A DNA stretch of 64,000 bases from Pleodorina starrii (GCA_030267565.1 BRXU01000002.1:8623001-8687000); one strand, 5' to 3'. Counted from the first letter of the stretch, positions 33,899 to 48,200 are shown. Program-made: numbers and translations. Notes: generated by a model not told the origin, from the letters alone.

Positions 33899-36018
33899 CG
33901 GGCGTGGCACGCGGCGGCGCCGATCGGGAGGCTCCGCTCCCTGTCTTTTTTCCGAAATGTGTCTGCCTCTTGCGACTGCTACGGTCGCCAAGTCCGGTGC
34001 TAATAAAGGGGTTACCGCAGCGGAGGAACGTGGGGCGGCGCGTATGTCATCGGCCCAGCCTTTTCGGAGACCGGACGCTTGTCAGCCGGGTTGGAAGGCC
34101 GCGAGAGCAGTGCGCATCTCTGCCGGTTGGGGCGCGGGGGAGCGCATCACGCGACGCGGGGGCCGCGCCTAGGCTACATGACGCACGTGGAGAGCGCGGC
34201 AAGTCCGTACTGGGGGTTGAGCGCGTGGGTTGAGACGAGAGAGGCGGGTCAGTGCCAGTGCCTGTGTCAATGCATGTCCTAAACGTGATGGGATGCGATG
34301 GGATGGGATCTTGGGATGGGATGCGATGGGATGGGATGTACTGCGGTGGCTTAGACGCACTCGTTTGTCACCATGCTGTATGCTCTACCCTTGTCCTCCG
34401 AGTGCGTTTCTAAGCCAGAACCGACCGGGGGAGTTCTGGGACCCGACCCGAAGACCCAGGCCGGCTCGCCATGTGCCCGTCACGGTCCTCCCTCGGCATT
34501 TCGTTTAGATGCGGGAGGACGTGGCTCCTGTGGAGGGGGGTTACCGTACCATATGGCGTTCCGATGTACCGTACTGCTGGCACCGTAACTTGGCTGCGAG
34601 AGGCGGAAAAGAAGCTAAAAGCTGGGATGGGGCGGGGAGGTGGGTGTGTGGAATATCGCTCCTGGAGACTGGCGCGTGATCACCGGGAGCGATGGGTCGT
34701 GACGCGAAGGGGGCCGCAGGACCGGTTTCGGCAAGGCGCGTCGGCGCGTCCGCGCGTCAATGGCATTTGCTGCTGGCTGTGGAGATTGTGCTCCCAAGTA
34801 GGGGTGAAGCTGCCGCCGACAGTGCTTGAAAATGTGCTTGCGATGAGGGTTATGGAAGTCCCGAATGGAAGGGCGGGACGGGCCTTCTCGTGCCGCTGCC
34901 AGTCGCCGCACCACCCGCACCCAGCCTCTGTGGCATTGCCCGAACAGGCACACTGCACAGGAGCCTGTCATCCGCCAGGACGGGTGGCACCAACACGCTC
35001 GTATCCGCATTGTCACCGTAACGGCCGCCCTCTGGCGGTTGGTGTCCTGTCCTTGTTCCGCTTGTTGGCGCGTGCCGAGTGGGACGAGTGCTAGGGGGCC
35101 AGCAACAACTCCATGGACACACCGGACGAGTGCGGGGCGTGACATGCACGGCGCACATAGCCGCTTGAGGACGCGATCAAGGGTAGGGCAACGACTGCGT
35201 GCGGGCGAGGTCGCGCAAAGGCGACGACGGAGAGAGTTTGGCGGGGGTGCGTGAGCCAACGGTGAGGGTGCTGCACGCTGCGCGGCTACCGTACCGTATG
35301 TACGTATCGTACCTGATGGGTTTGCGCGGACGTGATCAAAGCAGAGGGGCGTTTGGCCATGTGCTGTGGTGGTCGGTGCCGGCCGTCAGTGCAGGGTCTT
35401 GGGAGTCCAGGGCGTGCGGTCTGACCATTACTGCTCGGCTGCAGGGCGGATGGCCACCCGGGGCGGATGCCCCACCTGATTCAATTTAGAGCATGCTCAG
35501 GATCACGTACGAAGGATGTATAGTGCAGGCATGTGTGCGGCCTCCCAAGTAAGTAGTGGTAGCGGTTACAGGGGGCTAAAACGGGAGAGCCAGCGGGCCA
35601 GCTGACCGTGCACTGCAGCGGACACACCAGGACAGAGGACAGACCCACCAGCCTAGACAGCACGAGCCACCCAGACAGGAACGAGCGAACCCAGGGGGAA
35701 GGGGCAAAGGCGAGCGACCACGGGGCGCTTAAGTGCGGCATGTGCAGGCCTTGACCATCTATCTCTACCCGTCTGGCCCAGTCCGGCCTGCTGTTACCCA
35801 GTTTATGGACTGGGCTGCAGCGGGCTGAACTACTCGTCTGGCCCAGGCAGCCCAGGCCGGCCTGAGCTGGCCAAACCCAATCCCTAGCTAGGGGACTTAG
35901 TGAAAAGGGATCTTGCCACTGAAAAAACTTTGCAACCTACGTAACCCAAATAGCCACTTGAGGAGATTCTTCCAGTCACGTATTAGGTGGTTTTCACTAC
36001 CATCGTACTGGATTATAC
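33899..36018. other. no gene seen
   Basis: Includes GGGATGCGATGGGATGGGATC-like tandem repeats at about 34288-34340. Long frames near 34.6-35.1 kb overlap on both strands and have shadow-type composition. Confidence 0.4.
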
Positions 36019-36234
36019 CTCTCGGGGGCGGGATCCGCGGCGGTGCGGTATACGGTGATTTCTGGGCTGCCGACTCTTACGTAGAATGCGGTTTATATTT
36101 CGTAAAATACTTTCCGTCGAGTCTCAGTAAACCCGATGATGAGATTATGGAGTCACTTTACGGAGAATCATCCTCCGTAAAGTGCGGTTACTTTACGGAG
36201 TACGGAGTTTGTCCACCCCATAATACGAAGTCTC
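36019..36234 (+). repeat. dispersed 220-bp repeat, copy 1
   Basis: Shares CTCTCGG, GGATCCGCGGCGGTGC, GAGTCACTTTACGGAGAATC, CCTCCGTAAAGT and CCACCCCATA in the same order and spacing with 51885-52100. It contains the palindrome ACTTTACGGAG/CTCCGTAAAGT (36155-36183). There is no coding potential. Probably a short non-autonomous element. Confidence 0.75.
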
Positions 36235-38351
36235 TTGTAGGCCCCCTCTGGTCCTCTCCTCTTTTTTTTTCAGAGTCTCGGAACGCAGGATGGTGTGGCG
36301 TGGCAGGCAGTGTGGCCGCTGATAGGGTAGCTGCCCCAAGGCCAGCCTGTCTGTCTGGATGTTCGACCTGCTCTGCGAGCTGAAATGAGGCCGAAGATTT
36401 GTCCTGCCCGCCCAATTGCTCTTTTTCGATCGGGATGATAGCTTGGAATTATTTGCAAGGGAAGCTGTGGACGCCAGCCACGCTCGACCATTCGACCAAT
36501 AGGCCCCGTCGAAGTCCATAGCCGCCGTCACACACTTCAGGCCCGCCATTACCACCACCACCACCATCCTCACCACCTAAACAAGAAACCTGCAAGCCCG
36601 CTGCCTGGGTCCACACGGCCCTGGCCAAACTTGCATGTACTCTCCCCTCCTGCCCCCGAACGCGCATAAGGAAGCGGCATTTTACTTCTGGCGCGTCAAG
36701 AGATGAAATTAATTCATTGTTGCACGCATCCCGGTGGCCTGAATGAACCACAACCTTGTCTGGAGCAGGGATGAATTAATGGGTCGGCAAGAGTGCCCAA
36801 CTCTGCCAAGAGGCTCCACCCGCGCCGTCGTATGTACGGCACTGACGAAGATCGTCCCCGCCCCTGGCGCCCTGCCCCACAAGCGTTACCCCACCGCGCC
36901 GCCGGCAGATGGCTGGCACGCAGATCAAGGAAAAAGCTGACCCCCCACACCGTCGAAGAAAATGACCGATCAATGAATCCGACGACGGATACCAAATTGG
37001 CACGGGTGTGGCAGAGTCGTGAAGATAAAGAGAGACCCACTAGCTGGCCACTCCCTCACCGCGCAGCTCGTCAGCATTCTTCTGCAGCTGTACACAGTGT
37101 AAACGCACGCTCCTCGCACGCCTTGGGATACAGCGCGCAGAAAACACCACACCAGCGCACATCAGCACACTACACGGCACTGCTATCACTGCTTTACCCC
37201 ACCACTTCGGACGCGCGCAACCACACTGCACCGGGTGTCGGCCCTGCGGCGAGGCGCCTCGGCGCCGCATGCACCGCGAGCTGTTCGAGCTCCAATACGT
37301 ACGTCTACCGCTCTGCAACTGGTCCTACTTACAAGCCGCGCACGCACAGCAGTACCACACACGCTTAGCGGTGACACGTTCGGGCGACTCCGTCACTGCC
37401 ACGCATATGAAGCCCGCCCCTAACCAGGGGTGCTTCTCTATTCAGTACAGAATATGTATCATTAGGGACATCTGCATGTCTTTTGGCATGTACAACGACC
37501 GGCCATCCCTACTAACGACCGTCCACTCTTGCTGGCCCGCGCCGCCTTCGCGCGTTCGAGATACGGTAAGGTCATGAACACCTGAAGACATCCGGAACTC
37601 CGTCCGCTCACCACCATGTCGAAAGCTGGCGCAAAACTAGTGCGTTGAGGACCTAGGCGGCGGCGTAAACATCAGCGACCTGCGTACCTGCCCTATTTGT
37701 CGGCTGCCTCGACTGGTCGACGTCGATGGCTATATCAAAACCGCGATAGCTGCGCGTACCGTAAGCGCAACATCTGTCTTCTGCCTTCCCTACGTCCCTT
37801 CGTCCCCAGCTCGCAGCTCCGAGCTTAGCGACGGCGGCGCTAGCGGGCCCCCCCACACCAGCCCCGTCAGTGACCTGCCTTGTCCGGTTCACTGCTACGT
37901 ATCCCATCCTGCACTGCCCCGCCTAAGCTTTCCTCCGCTGGTGTAGTCTTGCGGACTACATCAGCGGCGGCCCTACTGTGCCCTGTCCTGCGCTTAACCG
38001 TTCTAGCCCGCCAACGTGGGGGGACAACATCACGGTCGGGGGTTAGGCCCTGTGCCGCGGGGCCGTGCCCCTGCCAAAACTTGCCCCAGCCCCCCCTGGA
38101 CTCACGCTGCTCGGCAGCGTCAGTCCGGGGCAACACTATTGACGCCACGATGCCGCCCATGCAACCGACAGCGAGCTGGACCTGCCCTGCCCAGGCCGGT
38201 ACGGCCCTGCCCAGGCCGGTACGGCCCCAGCAACACAACACTGCGACGACAGCGGGACGGAGCACGGAGGCCCGCCCGCCCTGCGCTGCCCGGTCCCGTC
38301 CGGCACGACTGACCAACGCCGCTGGGACTGCAGCCAGCCCTGCCAACGAGC
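36235..38351. other. no gene seen; 3' side of the sulfotransferase gene
   Basis: Frames of up to 222 codons exist on both strands but lack splice-consistent chains and family patterns. The nearest minus-strand TGTAA seen is at 37329-37333, about 1 kb after the sulfotransferase stop, so the 3' UTR may be long. Confidence 0.4.
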
Positions 38352-41300
38352 TTACGACGCCGGCGTCGGGCCGGGTCGGTCCCAGCCAAACAGCTCCAGA
38401 TCGGCCTTGTAGAATTCCGACAGCGCGTCCACACACGGTGCGCCGCAGTCGCGGTAGCGCGGCGCGTAGACGAAGGCCGCGGCGTCGGAGCTGTTGATGT
38501 CGTACGTCTTGGCCGCCGTGCCCTTGTTGCGCCACTTGAGCGACTGCGGAATCCGGATGGCCGGCAGACCCGCGGGTCGGCGCGAGTTGATGAGCTCCAC
38601 CGCCGCCTGCATGTCCTCGTCCAGACGCTCATACCTGCGATACAGCATGGAGCAGCGGTGGTACGGCACGGTGGTACGGCATGGCGGTACGACGCGGAGG
38701 TGCGATATGCCAACATAAGGCGATCGTGCCCGAGAGCGGGGACGGGAGATCGCCGTTGCCGGCAGAGGTCCGGGGTCCCTCGCACGCCGCCCGTCCGTCT
38801 GTGTTTGGAGCATCTTGCGGGGGCCGTCCTGGGCCTAGGGTGGAACAGCAGCTTCGCCCTTCGCCACACGGGCTCGCAGTCCTGTCCATCCTTCGGCTTA
38901 TAATCGCAACACATCGTGCCGTGGCATTTGGCCGTGGATATCGGCCCTCTTCCCCTTCTTCCTCCCCCCGCCCGCCACCCATCCCACCAACCCACTGATT
39001 GGGAGCCTGAGGTACCGTAATGTGAACGATGGAAAACTGCTCTCTTAGCTCGGTTTGCCTCATCCAGGATCCTCCAGTCCAACCGCCTATTGTCATGCCC
39101 ACCTGGCCGTTCGCGCTCGGCCCATTCTCCTCCACCCGTCCCCCCCTAAGCCACCCGCGCCGCGCCCCCGCCCACGCGCCCACCCACGCACCCACCGTAT
39201 GACAAAGTCCACGACCAGCTTGCCCGCGCCGTCCAGCATGCACGGCGCCGCGGGCTCCACGTGGCAAAAGTCAAAGTTCCAGTGGCCGTCGTGGCGCTGG
39301 CCCACGCCCTCCCGGTAGCCCTCCACGCAGTTGAACAGGTTCGAGATCTTGCCCATGATGAAGGGGTCCCTGGGGGAGTGGCGGGTGTTGGCTAGCGGTG
39401 TTGGCTAGCGGTGCAGAGGAGTAGGCGTGAAGGACAGCTAGATGGGAAGCAGGGAGGACCACAGCGTGCGTGTGCGTGTGTCTATGTCTGTGTGAGTGTT
39501 TCGGGAGGCAGGAAGTCCGGTCCGTGCGCCCAACGAACTGCGTGATGCGTATCCCGTGTGATGGGTATCGTGCCTCAGCGGCGGCCCAGCGTGTGTGTAA
39601 CTCCAATGCGCCCCAGCCCTCCCCGCACTCCCACTCCCACTCCCACGCCCCAGCCCTCCCACTCCCACTCCCACGCGCCCCAGCCCTCCCACTCCCACTC
39701 CCACGCGCCCCAGCCCTCCCCGGACCCCGCCCCAGCCCTCCCCGTCACTCCCACTCCCACGCGCCCCAGCCCTCCCACTCCCACTCCCACGCGCCCCAGC
39801 CCTCCCCGGACCCCGCCCCAGCCCTTCCCGCGCGACCCACCTGCAGAACTGCAGGAACGTGGGCTGCGCGCACGCGCGCGAGTCGGGCCGGTTCCACTTG
39901 TCATATGTGAACTGGTAGCCGCTGGCGGCGCGCGCCCAGGGGTTGCGCGTCGAGGTGATGATCGTGTACTCGCGCCACATCGCGTCGAGGTCGCCGCCGG
40001 CGCGGCGCACCTCCTCCGGCTCCAGCCGCACAATGCAGTTGTTGCCCGGAGGGCCCTCCGCGCCGTCGCGGTCGCGGGAGCGCGTCTGGTTGCACAGCCC
40101 GCGCTCCAGCATGAACTTCTTGACGGCGGTTATAAAGGTGGAGGAGGCGGTCTTGCGGTTGCGGATGAAGATGAACTTGTAGACCGGGTTTATCCACACG
40201 CCGCAGACGAAGGACAGCGGCGGCGGCGGGACGGACGAGGAGGAAGCGGAGGCGGGGTCGGGCAGGAGGGACTGGTTGCGCAGCCATTCCTACGCGGCAC
40301 GTGCGCGCAGGCAGTCGGGGGGCGGGGCGGGGGCAGGGTGGGGTGGTGTTTCCAGGGGGCGACCGGAAAGGGCCGATGAAAGGGTGGCCCGAAGTGTGGC
40401 CGGTTGGGTGCGCGAGGGATTGCTTGGGCCCCGGGGTCGTGTGGTCGCTTGGTTGGTGGGCGGGCCTGCTGCTGGCGGATGGCTGGGTTTGCGGGCTGGA
40501 GCGGGCGATGGCTGGGAGCTATAGGGAAGCGCCAAGGGGCCCGATTAGGGGCGCAAAGGGGCCCTGGCCCTCTGCGGCTGGCACAGCGACGAAAGGGCCC
40601 GCCAGGGGAGGGAGCACTCCCCGGCTTTGTGGCGGCGGCTGGCCTTGTGTGCACTGGAAGGTCGTTGCGTGTGTTGATCCCACAGAGGCCCCTGATGCCA
40701 CCGAATGCGTAGGGGTCGTTTGGGGCTAGCAGACAGAGCCTAGGGCTGGCTGGGAGCAACGAGGTGTGCGAGTGTAGGGTTAGGTTGAGGCCGGGAGCCG
40801 GCTGAGGGCCCTTTGGGCGGAGCCGCCCGGGGTTCTGGAACTCAGGGGTAGCGGATCAGCTGCTGCTGAGCTGCCGCTCCTGCTGCGGTTGGTAGCGTCA
40901 CCACCCCTGCTCCCAACACCAGTCCTGCTCCCGCCGCCCTCGCTTTCGCTGCCGCCTGCGCTGCTGCCGCTTCCGCCGGCACGCCTCTTCCCGTTGCTGC
41001 TGCCATTCCTGCCGCTCCTGCTGCTGTTGCTGCTCTGGGTGGTCGCAATCGTTGGACTGAGGTTCAAACCGAACAAGGACCCCAGCCGGAGCCATGCGCA
41101 CGTGTGCAAGCCCCAGCACAGGGACAGACAGCCCGCATGCTCAACCCTTTGCAGCTGAGACATCAAACAAGTCCGCGCCGGCTTTCTCAAGAAACGGCGC
41201 GGCATGGGGTAAGAAAGCAGGCATGCGACGTGCGGACGAGCGGCAGCCCGAGGCCGGGGCCACAGGGTAGAGCCCACGCCCCCATTTCCGGTGCACTGTT

Positions 41301-41697
41301 CCTCCCGGACCCCTCAAGACAATAGGCAAGGAGCCTGCGTGTCCTATCAGCCAAACCCGCTTCACACTTTCGGTGGACAACTGGGTCAAGTACCCTAGCC
41401 AACCAAGGCCCCCCCTAGCCGTACCTGGAATGGCAACACGTCAAACGTCTCCATACTGTATTTGGAAGCGGGAAGCACGCCCTCTTTTTTCGTCGCGCGA
41501 GCTAATCGTGAAGGCGTTCCCACAAGCCGCTCCCAATAGTCTCTGCCGTTCCTCGCGGGGTCATCGGGGCCTCCTGCAACGCCTTCATATTTGCTGTCCG
41601 ATGCAAATTGCTTCTCTACGCCGGTGTTCCTGCTTGCGGCAAGGACGCCATGCAAAGCGGACACCAAAAACAAAAACGTGAATGCCTGTAAAATCAT
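38352..41697 (-). CDS. secretory-pathway sulfotransferase
   Basis: Four exons in phase: 41697-41425, 40289-39841, 39369-39196, 38634-38352; 392 residues. The N-terminus, MILQAFTFLFLVSALHGVLA, is a signal peptide or type II anchor. The PAPS 5'-phosphosulfate loop is FIFIRNRKTASSTF, and the 3'-phosphate site is ITSTRNPWARAASGY. Conserved downstream blocks are NFDFCHVEPAAPCMLD, KLVVDFVIRYERLDEDM, and the end block CGAPCVDALSEFYKADLELF. The order matches the volvocine/chlamydomonad sulfotransferases that modify glycans in the Golgi lumen. Acceptor substrate unknown. It is divergent from the GT61 gene 554 bp away. The long first intron (about 1.1 kb) holds a Gln/Arg-rich frame that was not needed for phase. 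Confidence 0.9.
39607..39833. repeat. CCCACT/CAGCCCT tandem repeats in sulfotransferase intron 2
   Basis: Imperfect units of CCCAGCCCTCCCACTCCCAC with CCCACGCG links, repeated about seven times, all inside the intron between 39840 and 39370. Confidence 0.75.
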
Positions 41698-42251
41698 TGT
41701 AACAATTAGCAATCAGTCAGCTAGCTTTAAGCGAAGATCCGTGGGGAGTCATCTGGTAAAACTTTACAGCTGTTGTCACAGAAAAGAAAAGGAAGATACT
41801 GTTTGCAATGAAATGAGTTATGATAAGGGCTTCAGTTTCTTGGTGAACTGAATAGCAACGGACATCCGTGTCAGGTGGACGCCGTGCGCGGTAGAGTGTC
41901 GGTCCAGAGTATACGACGCCCCGGTTAGCAACCGACAAGTGCGTGTGGCAAGCTCATAGGGCAAACTGACAGCTTACAGATGTAGATGAAGATTAGAACG
42001 TATACGATGGTCTCGTTCTATACAAAAAGAAGCAGCATTTGGAACCGACGCGTTCGAAAGCACTCCGAGTCCGACGGGCGGTAGTGCCCTCGTTGCTGAA
42101 GGCGTCACACGAGTTTGCAGGATGTGATTATTTTGGACACATTAGCCAGCTCGTGAATTGCTAGGTGATGCGCAGTAGGCGAAGAGCTAACTCCCAACCC
42201 TTTCCACGAAGGCTCCCCGCGTTCAAAGCTTGTTTGTGAAGTACAGGATGC
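41698..42251. promoter_or_regulatory. shared intergenic region of sulfotransferase and GT61 genes
   Basis: A 554-bp gap separates two divergent start codons. It is less GC-rich than the flanking exons. It must carry both core promoters, but no individual element can be named. Confidence 0.5.
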
Positions 42252-45200
42252 ATGATTAAAGGTAGCACATTAGTGCATATGATGCGACTTTATCTCCTCT
42301 TCCTGCTTGCCGTCGGCCTGCTCCCAACCCAGTCACAACGAATTTATTCCTTTAAGAACTGGGCCACGTTGCGGGATGCAAATTGGAGCAACCTTCTTTT
42401 TGAGGTACGATTTTCATTGAGTCCATCGAGAGCTGGGTCGGAAGTCTAACTTTTGGCTGACACGTCCGCGCCCATCGCCTTCACAGCCCTCTGCCTTCGT
42501 CGTGAAGTCCCATGTGCGGCTACGTAACCGACCTGAAGGCTATCAGCCGGGGGCCCGATGCACAAAATATGTTGGCATGGGTTATCTTGATCACATCCGG
42601 GACAGCGGGCGAACGCTTTGCGCTCCGCCAGGGCGTTCGGCATCACCTCGCAAGGGTTCTGCCTCTGGCAGCCAGGTGGAGCCGACCCTCACCACGTCTC
42701 AGTCGTCGGTTGAGTGTTACACCGCACCTTACGTCCCAGTGGGTTTCTCCAACAAGGCGTCCATATCGTTGTGCCGTAGCCGCAACTTGGTATTGAACAC
42801 CTGTGCCTTTTTCGCCGGCCGGCGGAAGGGCACGCTTAACAAGAAGGTAAGCCTCCATGGCTGTGAAGCTGGGGGGTCACAGTAATGAGCCTGACACGCG
42901 AGGCAGCAGCAGCTATGTGCCCGCTGGCTGGTAGTGGGCTTGCCGCCCCTTGCTCAGGCGACCTATCTGCCAATCTACGCCGAGGACGGCCGCGACAGTC
43001 TTCCCCAACCCTTTTGTCGCACACCTGCCGTACACGACATACAGTCATCCCGTCGGCAAGATACACGCCCCGTTGCCTCTTCGCATGCATGCTGGGAACC
43101 GCAAGTCCGTTCTGTGCTCTTGCCATTCTATCACCCTTTGCCAGTTCGCCGGCGACAGCACCAATGCTCTTTGCCCCTTCCTCCAGCCGCCCTGCATAAT
43201 CCGACTAAAACTACGCTAACCACTCCGCCCTACCTCCCACGCCAGTTTCCCATGCCCGCTCGCGGCGCGGTTCGGCTGGGCTGCGACATGGCTAACTACA
43301 CGCAGATGGCGGAGGCGAGCAGCGAGCAGCAGTGGCTCAAATCCATCCATCACGATGTGTGGTGGGCGAATGCGACAAGGGTGGGTGTGAGGCGGGCTGG
43401 GCTTGCGTTGTCGGGTGGGGCGCTGATCCGGCGTGGTGGGGAGGCGAAGGACGCCGGAGCAGCCCTTCAACAGTGACAATGGGGCAGGTGTCTTGATGAG
43501 CCGGTTAAGGGGAGCAAAAGCACGACACGGCAAGGGAGTTGAATGGACCCAAAGCAGGCGCAGACGGCCACCCAAGGCTTTGCTGCACCCGCGGGCACAC
43601 CAGCGGGGCAAGGCAGCAACAAGCTGCGACAGCAAAGGCGCGACGCCACGCCGGCGCGGTATGCGATAAATGCGGAGGGCGGGCTGTGAATGCCATAGTA
43701 GCAAAACGCATGCGGTCATGCAAGGTGTTGGGAGGAAAGGCACGGGTGCATGGAGCAGCAAACAACAGCAATGCAGCACGGCCACAGCTGTCGAGGGCTG
43801 CGGCTGGTTAATGTGGCCAAGCCTGCTTCGTCTCGTCCCTGGCATGTTCCGGGTATCGACAGGGGGGCGCGGCCGCGGCGCATGCTCGCGACCCGTAAGG
43901 AGCTGGGGACGCAGGGCCACGGCGCCGGCGCTCTTGTGCCGGGGCGTTGGGGCTACCGAAGCTGTAGTTGTTGCCGGCTGGCTATCCGACGTGCTGGCGG
44001 CTCTGATTTGGGTTACCGGCTGACTGGGTGGCAGGGGCAGGGGCTGAGCAGGCGGTCATTTCCGCCCCTATCGCCCCCCACCGCAACGCATCGCCGTTGC
44101 CGCCACCACGCCCTACCCGCAATACGGGCGCGCGTGGACCTGCGCGCTGCCACCAGCCCCTTCCATCTGCATCAGAACCCCCTCAAACCCAACCCTCCCC
44201 GCGCCTCACTCGTCCTCTCAATCACACGCTCCCACTCCCTCCTGCGGTACTCTGTCCTGTCCCTGTGCAGGACACCGCCGCGGTGGAGGCAGCCTGCAAG
44301 ACGGGGTCGGCGAACCTGGTGACGACGCCGACGCTGTTCGTGATGCGCGACCGGCACGCCAACTACGCCCACGAGATGGAGGTGGTGTCCATGGCCTTCT
44401 CCTTCCTGGCGGCACTGGAGCCCAAGGACGTGGCGGAGCGGGGGCTGCAGGTGGGCGGGACTCAGAAGGGGGCTTTATCGGACGAAGCGAATCCGGACGC
44501 GCGCGGGGTGGCTGGGAAGGCTTGGTCTTACCAGGGAAAGTGGTACCTGTTTTGCAAAACTATAGGACGGAGCGGAGATGGTTGTGACTTTGAAACGGGA
44601 TGGCAGGGTTGTGCAAGGCGTCAGCGGGCGGGGGCTAAAGAGGCGAGAGGAGGTGGCGGGGTGATGCGCGGGGCTTGACTGCAGCAGCTGGCAGGGGCCG
44701 CCGGCGAGCAGGCCGCCACGCAAAGTGGGTTGGTGGCGGCGCCATCTCTCAAAGGGTCAGTGGTGGAGCCGGGGCCTGAGGGTTAGGTTGGGTAGGAAAG
44801 AACGAGCTGCAGCGAAGGAACCCAGACGACGTTGGCGAGCGAACCCAGCAATATGGGTTGGGTTGAGGGCCAGTCCGGCCCTACGCAGCAACGAATGCAA
44901 GACAGCTGCGCGGCTGCAGGGGGCTGCATGGGGACAGTAACAGCCCGACCTAGATTCAGGCGCCAGTGCCAGCGCCGGACCAGCGAGGCACCGCGTGGCG
45001 ACCGCAGCCCCTCTCGGGCTGTGCCAGCTGCCCAGGTCGGCCCGTGGATCACCAAACCCGGTGGGACCTGCCTGCCGAGCCGGCTTGTTGGGCCAACACG
45101 ACACGGGCTCGGTCGGTCCGCCCTCCGTTTACCCGAAGCTCACGGGACCCAATAGGGCAAACACGCCGGACGGGTACGGGCAGCACCCGTCAAGGAGGTA

Positions 45201-48200
45201 GCGCGCCTCTTGGCTTCGGGTCCTCGGGTGGCAGGGCCCGTGGCTCACGAGCCGGGGCTGAAGTCTGTGGCCAACGGTGCGGTCTAGGGTTTAGGGTTTT
45301 AGGGTTGAAGGTCTAGCGGTCAACGGCTCGGCGCTAGTTGGGCTTTGCGGCCAATCGGTTTAGTTGGACTAGCAGCCAGCGGCTCGGTGCAGGGCTCTGG
45401 GCCCCAGCATACGCGCTGGGTCGATGGCGCTGTGGTCGCCGCTTTTTGTGCCAGCGGGCGCTGTGATCCCATGAGCGGCCCAACGGGTCAGGAAGCCCAA
45501 AGGAAGCCCCAAGGAATGGCGCGCCTCGGCGCCCAGGATACCTCATTTGGGCGGAAGCTGCGGCGAACGCGCGCGTCTGATGCATCGGCCCATGGGCATC
45601 GCGATAGCGGCAAAAAGGAATACTATCGCGTGCTGTGCTGTGCTGTGCACGAGACACACGGGCTCCGGGGGGTTGCGCGCCACGTGTGACGACCCGCCCG
45701 GCACTGGCTCCCCGCATTCGCAGAGGGGTTGCGCCGTCACCTCTGACGTCACCCCTGACACCTTTGCTCCCCATGCCACTTCCCACAGTAGAACGAACCG
45801 CGTGTAAGGCACAAGCCCTCAGTCTTGTCAGACCTGCGCTACATCGCCTCCATGCCTGTCCCCAACCCCCCCTCCTGCTGCGGTATCATCGCTACGGTCT
45901 CATCTATGTTTCCCTCTCCCGCCGGTCAGGTTGTGATCGTGGACCAGGCCCCGCCCACCGGCTTCCTGGAGACCTGGGCGCGCATCTCCCGGCCCCACCG
46001 CCTGCGCATCCTGGCGCACGACCCCTTCCCGCCCAACACCTGCTTCCGCTCCGCGTACCACGTCTACACCTTCGCCGCCGGCATCGGCTACAACACCAAC
46101 GGCGAGACGGCCACGTGCGAGAGCCCCGTAGCCACCGGCATGAGCCATTGGCTGCGGCAGCTGTACGAGGAGCGCGACCCGGCGGAGCCGGCGGTGCTGC
46201 AGCTGGCGCCGCCGTTGGCGACGGCGGCGACGGCAGGGCCGGTGGCGGCGGCGGCGGGGGTGCGCGGCATGCGGGCGCCGACGTCGGGTATCGTGATGAA
46301 GAACGTCGTGTGGCTCAGCAGGAGGTGAGGGGAACGGCGGGAAGGCGGCAGCAAGGGAGAGCCTGAGGAGATGGGACGAGATGGGCAAAGGAAGAGGGGC
46401 CGCGAGTTGTTTGTTTGGAAATAAAGCTCAGTCACGAACTGACTGGAAACAGGGTAACTGCAGCGCCGCGCTACGTCCCGCGCCTTTCCGCCCTGGAGCC
46501 CAACCCCCAAGAAGGCAACGTCATGTCCGATCTCTTCCGTTCCCGTTCCCATTCCAATTTCCAAACCTCTCGCTTCCCTCGCCCCCGCCCCGCACACGGA
46601 CAGGAACCTGGAGCTGGTGCGACTGCTCCTCAACGCGTCGGTTGGCTGGAAGTCGATGCGCATGGTCCGCAACGAGGATGCGGTGGTGGCGGGCATGCTG
46701 GCGGCGGTGCAGGAGTGGAACGCGGAGAGCTGCCTGCTGCGGCGGTTCGAGCGGGACGTGCAGAAGGTAGGGCGCGCCGAAGGGTGGGTGGTGCTGGTGG
46801 GTTTGGCCTAGTTGCTGGGACAGGCGTGGCGAGGGCCGTTCCCCGGAAGAGCAGTGCGGGAGCGCGGGGGGAGGCCGGGGGGATGGCGCTGTTCGCTGCG
46901 GTGGGTGGGAGGTGGTGAGTGGCGCCCTCGGGCGGAGACCTGCCCGAGGTTCCAACCCAAACCGCGTTGCTGCGTGTTGCGCTGCCTGTTCGTCCGTACG
47001 TCCACAGGAGTACGAGCTGTCGCTGACCACCGTAAATCCGGTACATCTGGGCCCGGGCGAAACCAGCGAGGCGGCGGCGACAATGATAGCGCGGCGGCGG
47101 GGGGCGGAGTCGTCGTCGTCGTCGTCGCGGCCCCGCCACCAAGCGCACCACCACCACGCCCATAAGCAGCGGTCGTTGCAGGCGGACGGCGGAGGACGCG
47201 ATTCTGACACAGATCCATATCTGGGTCTCGACTCAGATCCGGATCCGGATTCGCACACTGTGGAAGTCGCCTTGGAGCAGCCCGCCAGCGGCATCGGAGC
47301 CGGCAGGACGCTCCAAGCGAAGGCGGCAGCGGCTGCGAGTTTGGGCAACATTGACGAGCACGGCAACGACGGCGACGACGAGGTGGAGGCCGGCAGCGTG
47401 GGTGGCTCCGCCTTCGGCGGCGGCGCCGCTGACGACGCGTCCGCGTCGTCTTCGTCGATGGATTTGGGCGCGGCGGCGGTGCGTCCCAAGGTGCTCAAGG
47501 GCCTGGACAGCACCAAGACACTGCGCCTGGAGGAGCTGTGGGCGGACGCCAAGGGGCTGGGCGGCTGCCGCCGCTCCAACGTCCTCTTTACCTTCGTCGA
47601 CGGCGACTTCAATGACATGCCGTACCACCAGCAGCTGAAGATTGTGTTCCGCACGGGCGTGCTGGTGGGCGTGCACGGCGCCGGTCTCACGCACGGCTTC
47701 TTCATGTCACCCGGCCAGAGCGCGGTGCTGCAGCTGCTGGGCGACTCGTTTGCAAAGGTAGGGAGAGAGTGGAGGCGGCGGGGAGGGGGCGGGAGAAGGA
47801 ACGGGCGCGAGAGGCAAGCGCGCGGACGGGGGAGCGGCAGGGGCGGGTTACCGTATGTACGGTATGCGCATGTAGAGGGGAGCGGGCAGGGGCGGGGCCG
47901 GGCCGGCTTATCGACGCGCGGCTTTAGCACACGGCCAGGGCGCGGGCGGGATGTTGGTGTCGGTAGGCAGGGGCTGCCTGTCGGGTGCTGGGTGGGTGCC
48001 AAGAGCCTGATGCGGGTGCCGGTGCGGGTACCGGTGCTGGGGACCGCGGGCCCTGGTGATTGCGCTGGTACTGGTACTGGTACGGCTGCACCTGCAGGTG
48101 CTCTGCCATTGCTGCGACACGCCCCGGTGCCACCTCCTCCAGTCTCCCCACGCAACATGCCTGCGCCCTTGGTCCGTCCTGGTGTGTAAATTGACTATCC

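Noticed and set aside
37867..38535. 222-codon minus-strand frame over the sulfotransferase 3' end
   Set aside because: It overlaps the well-supported last sulfotransferase exon in another frame and is a shadow.
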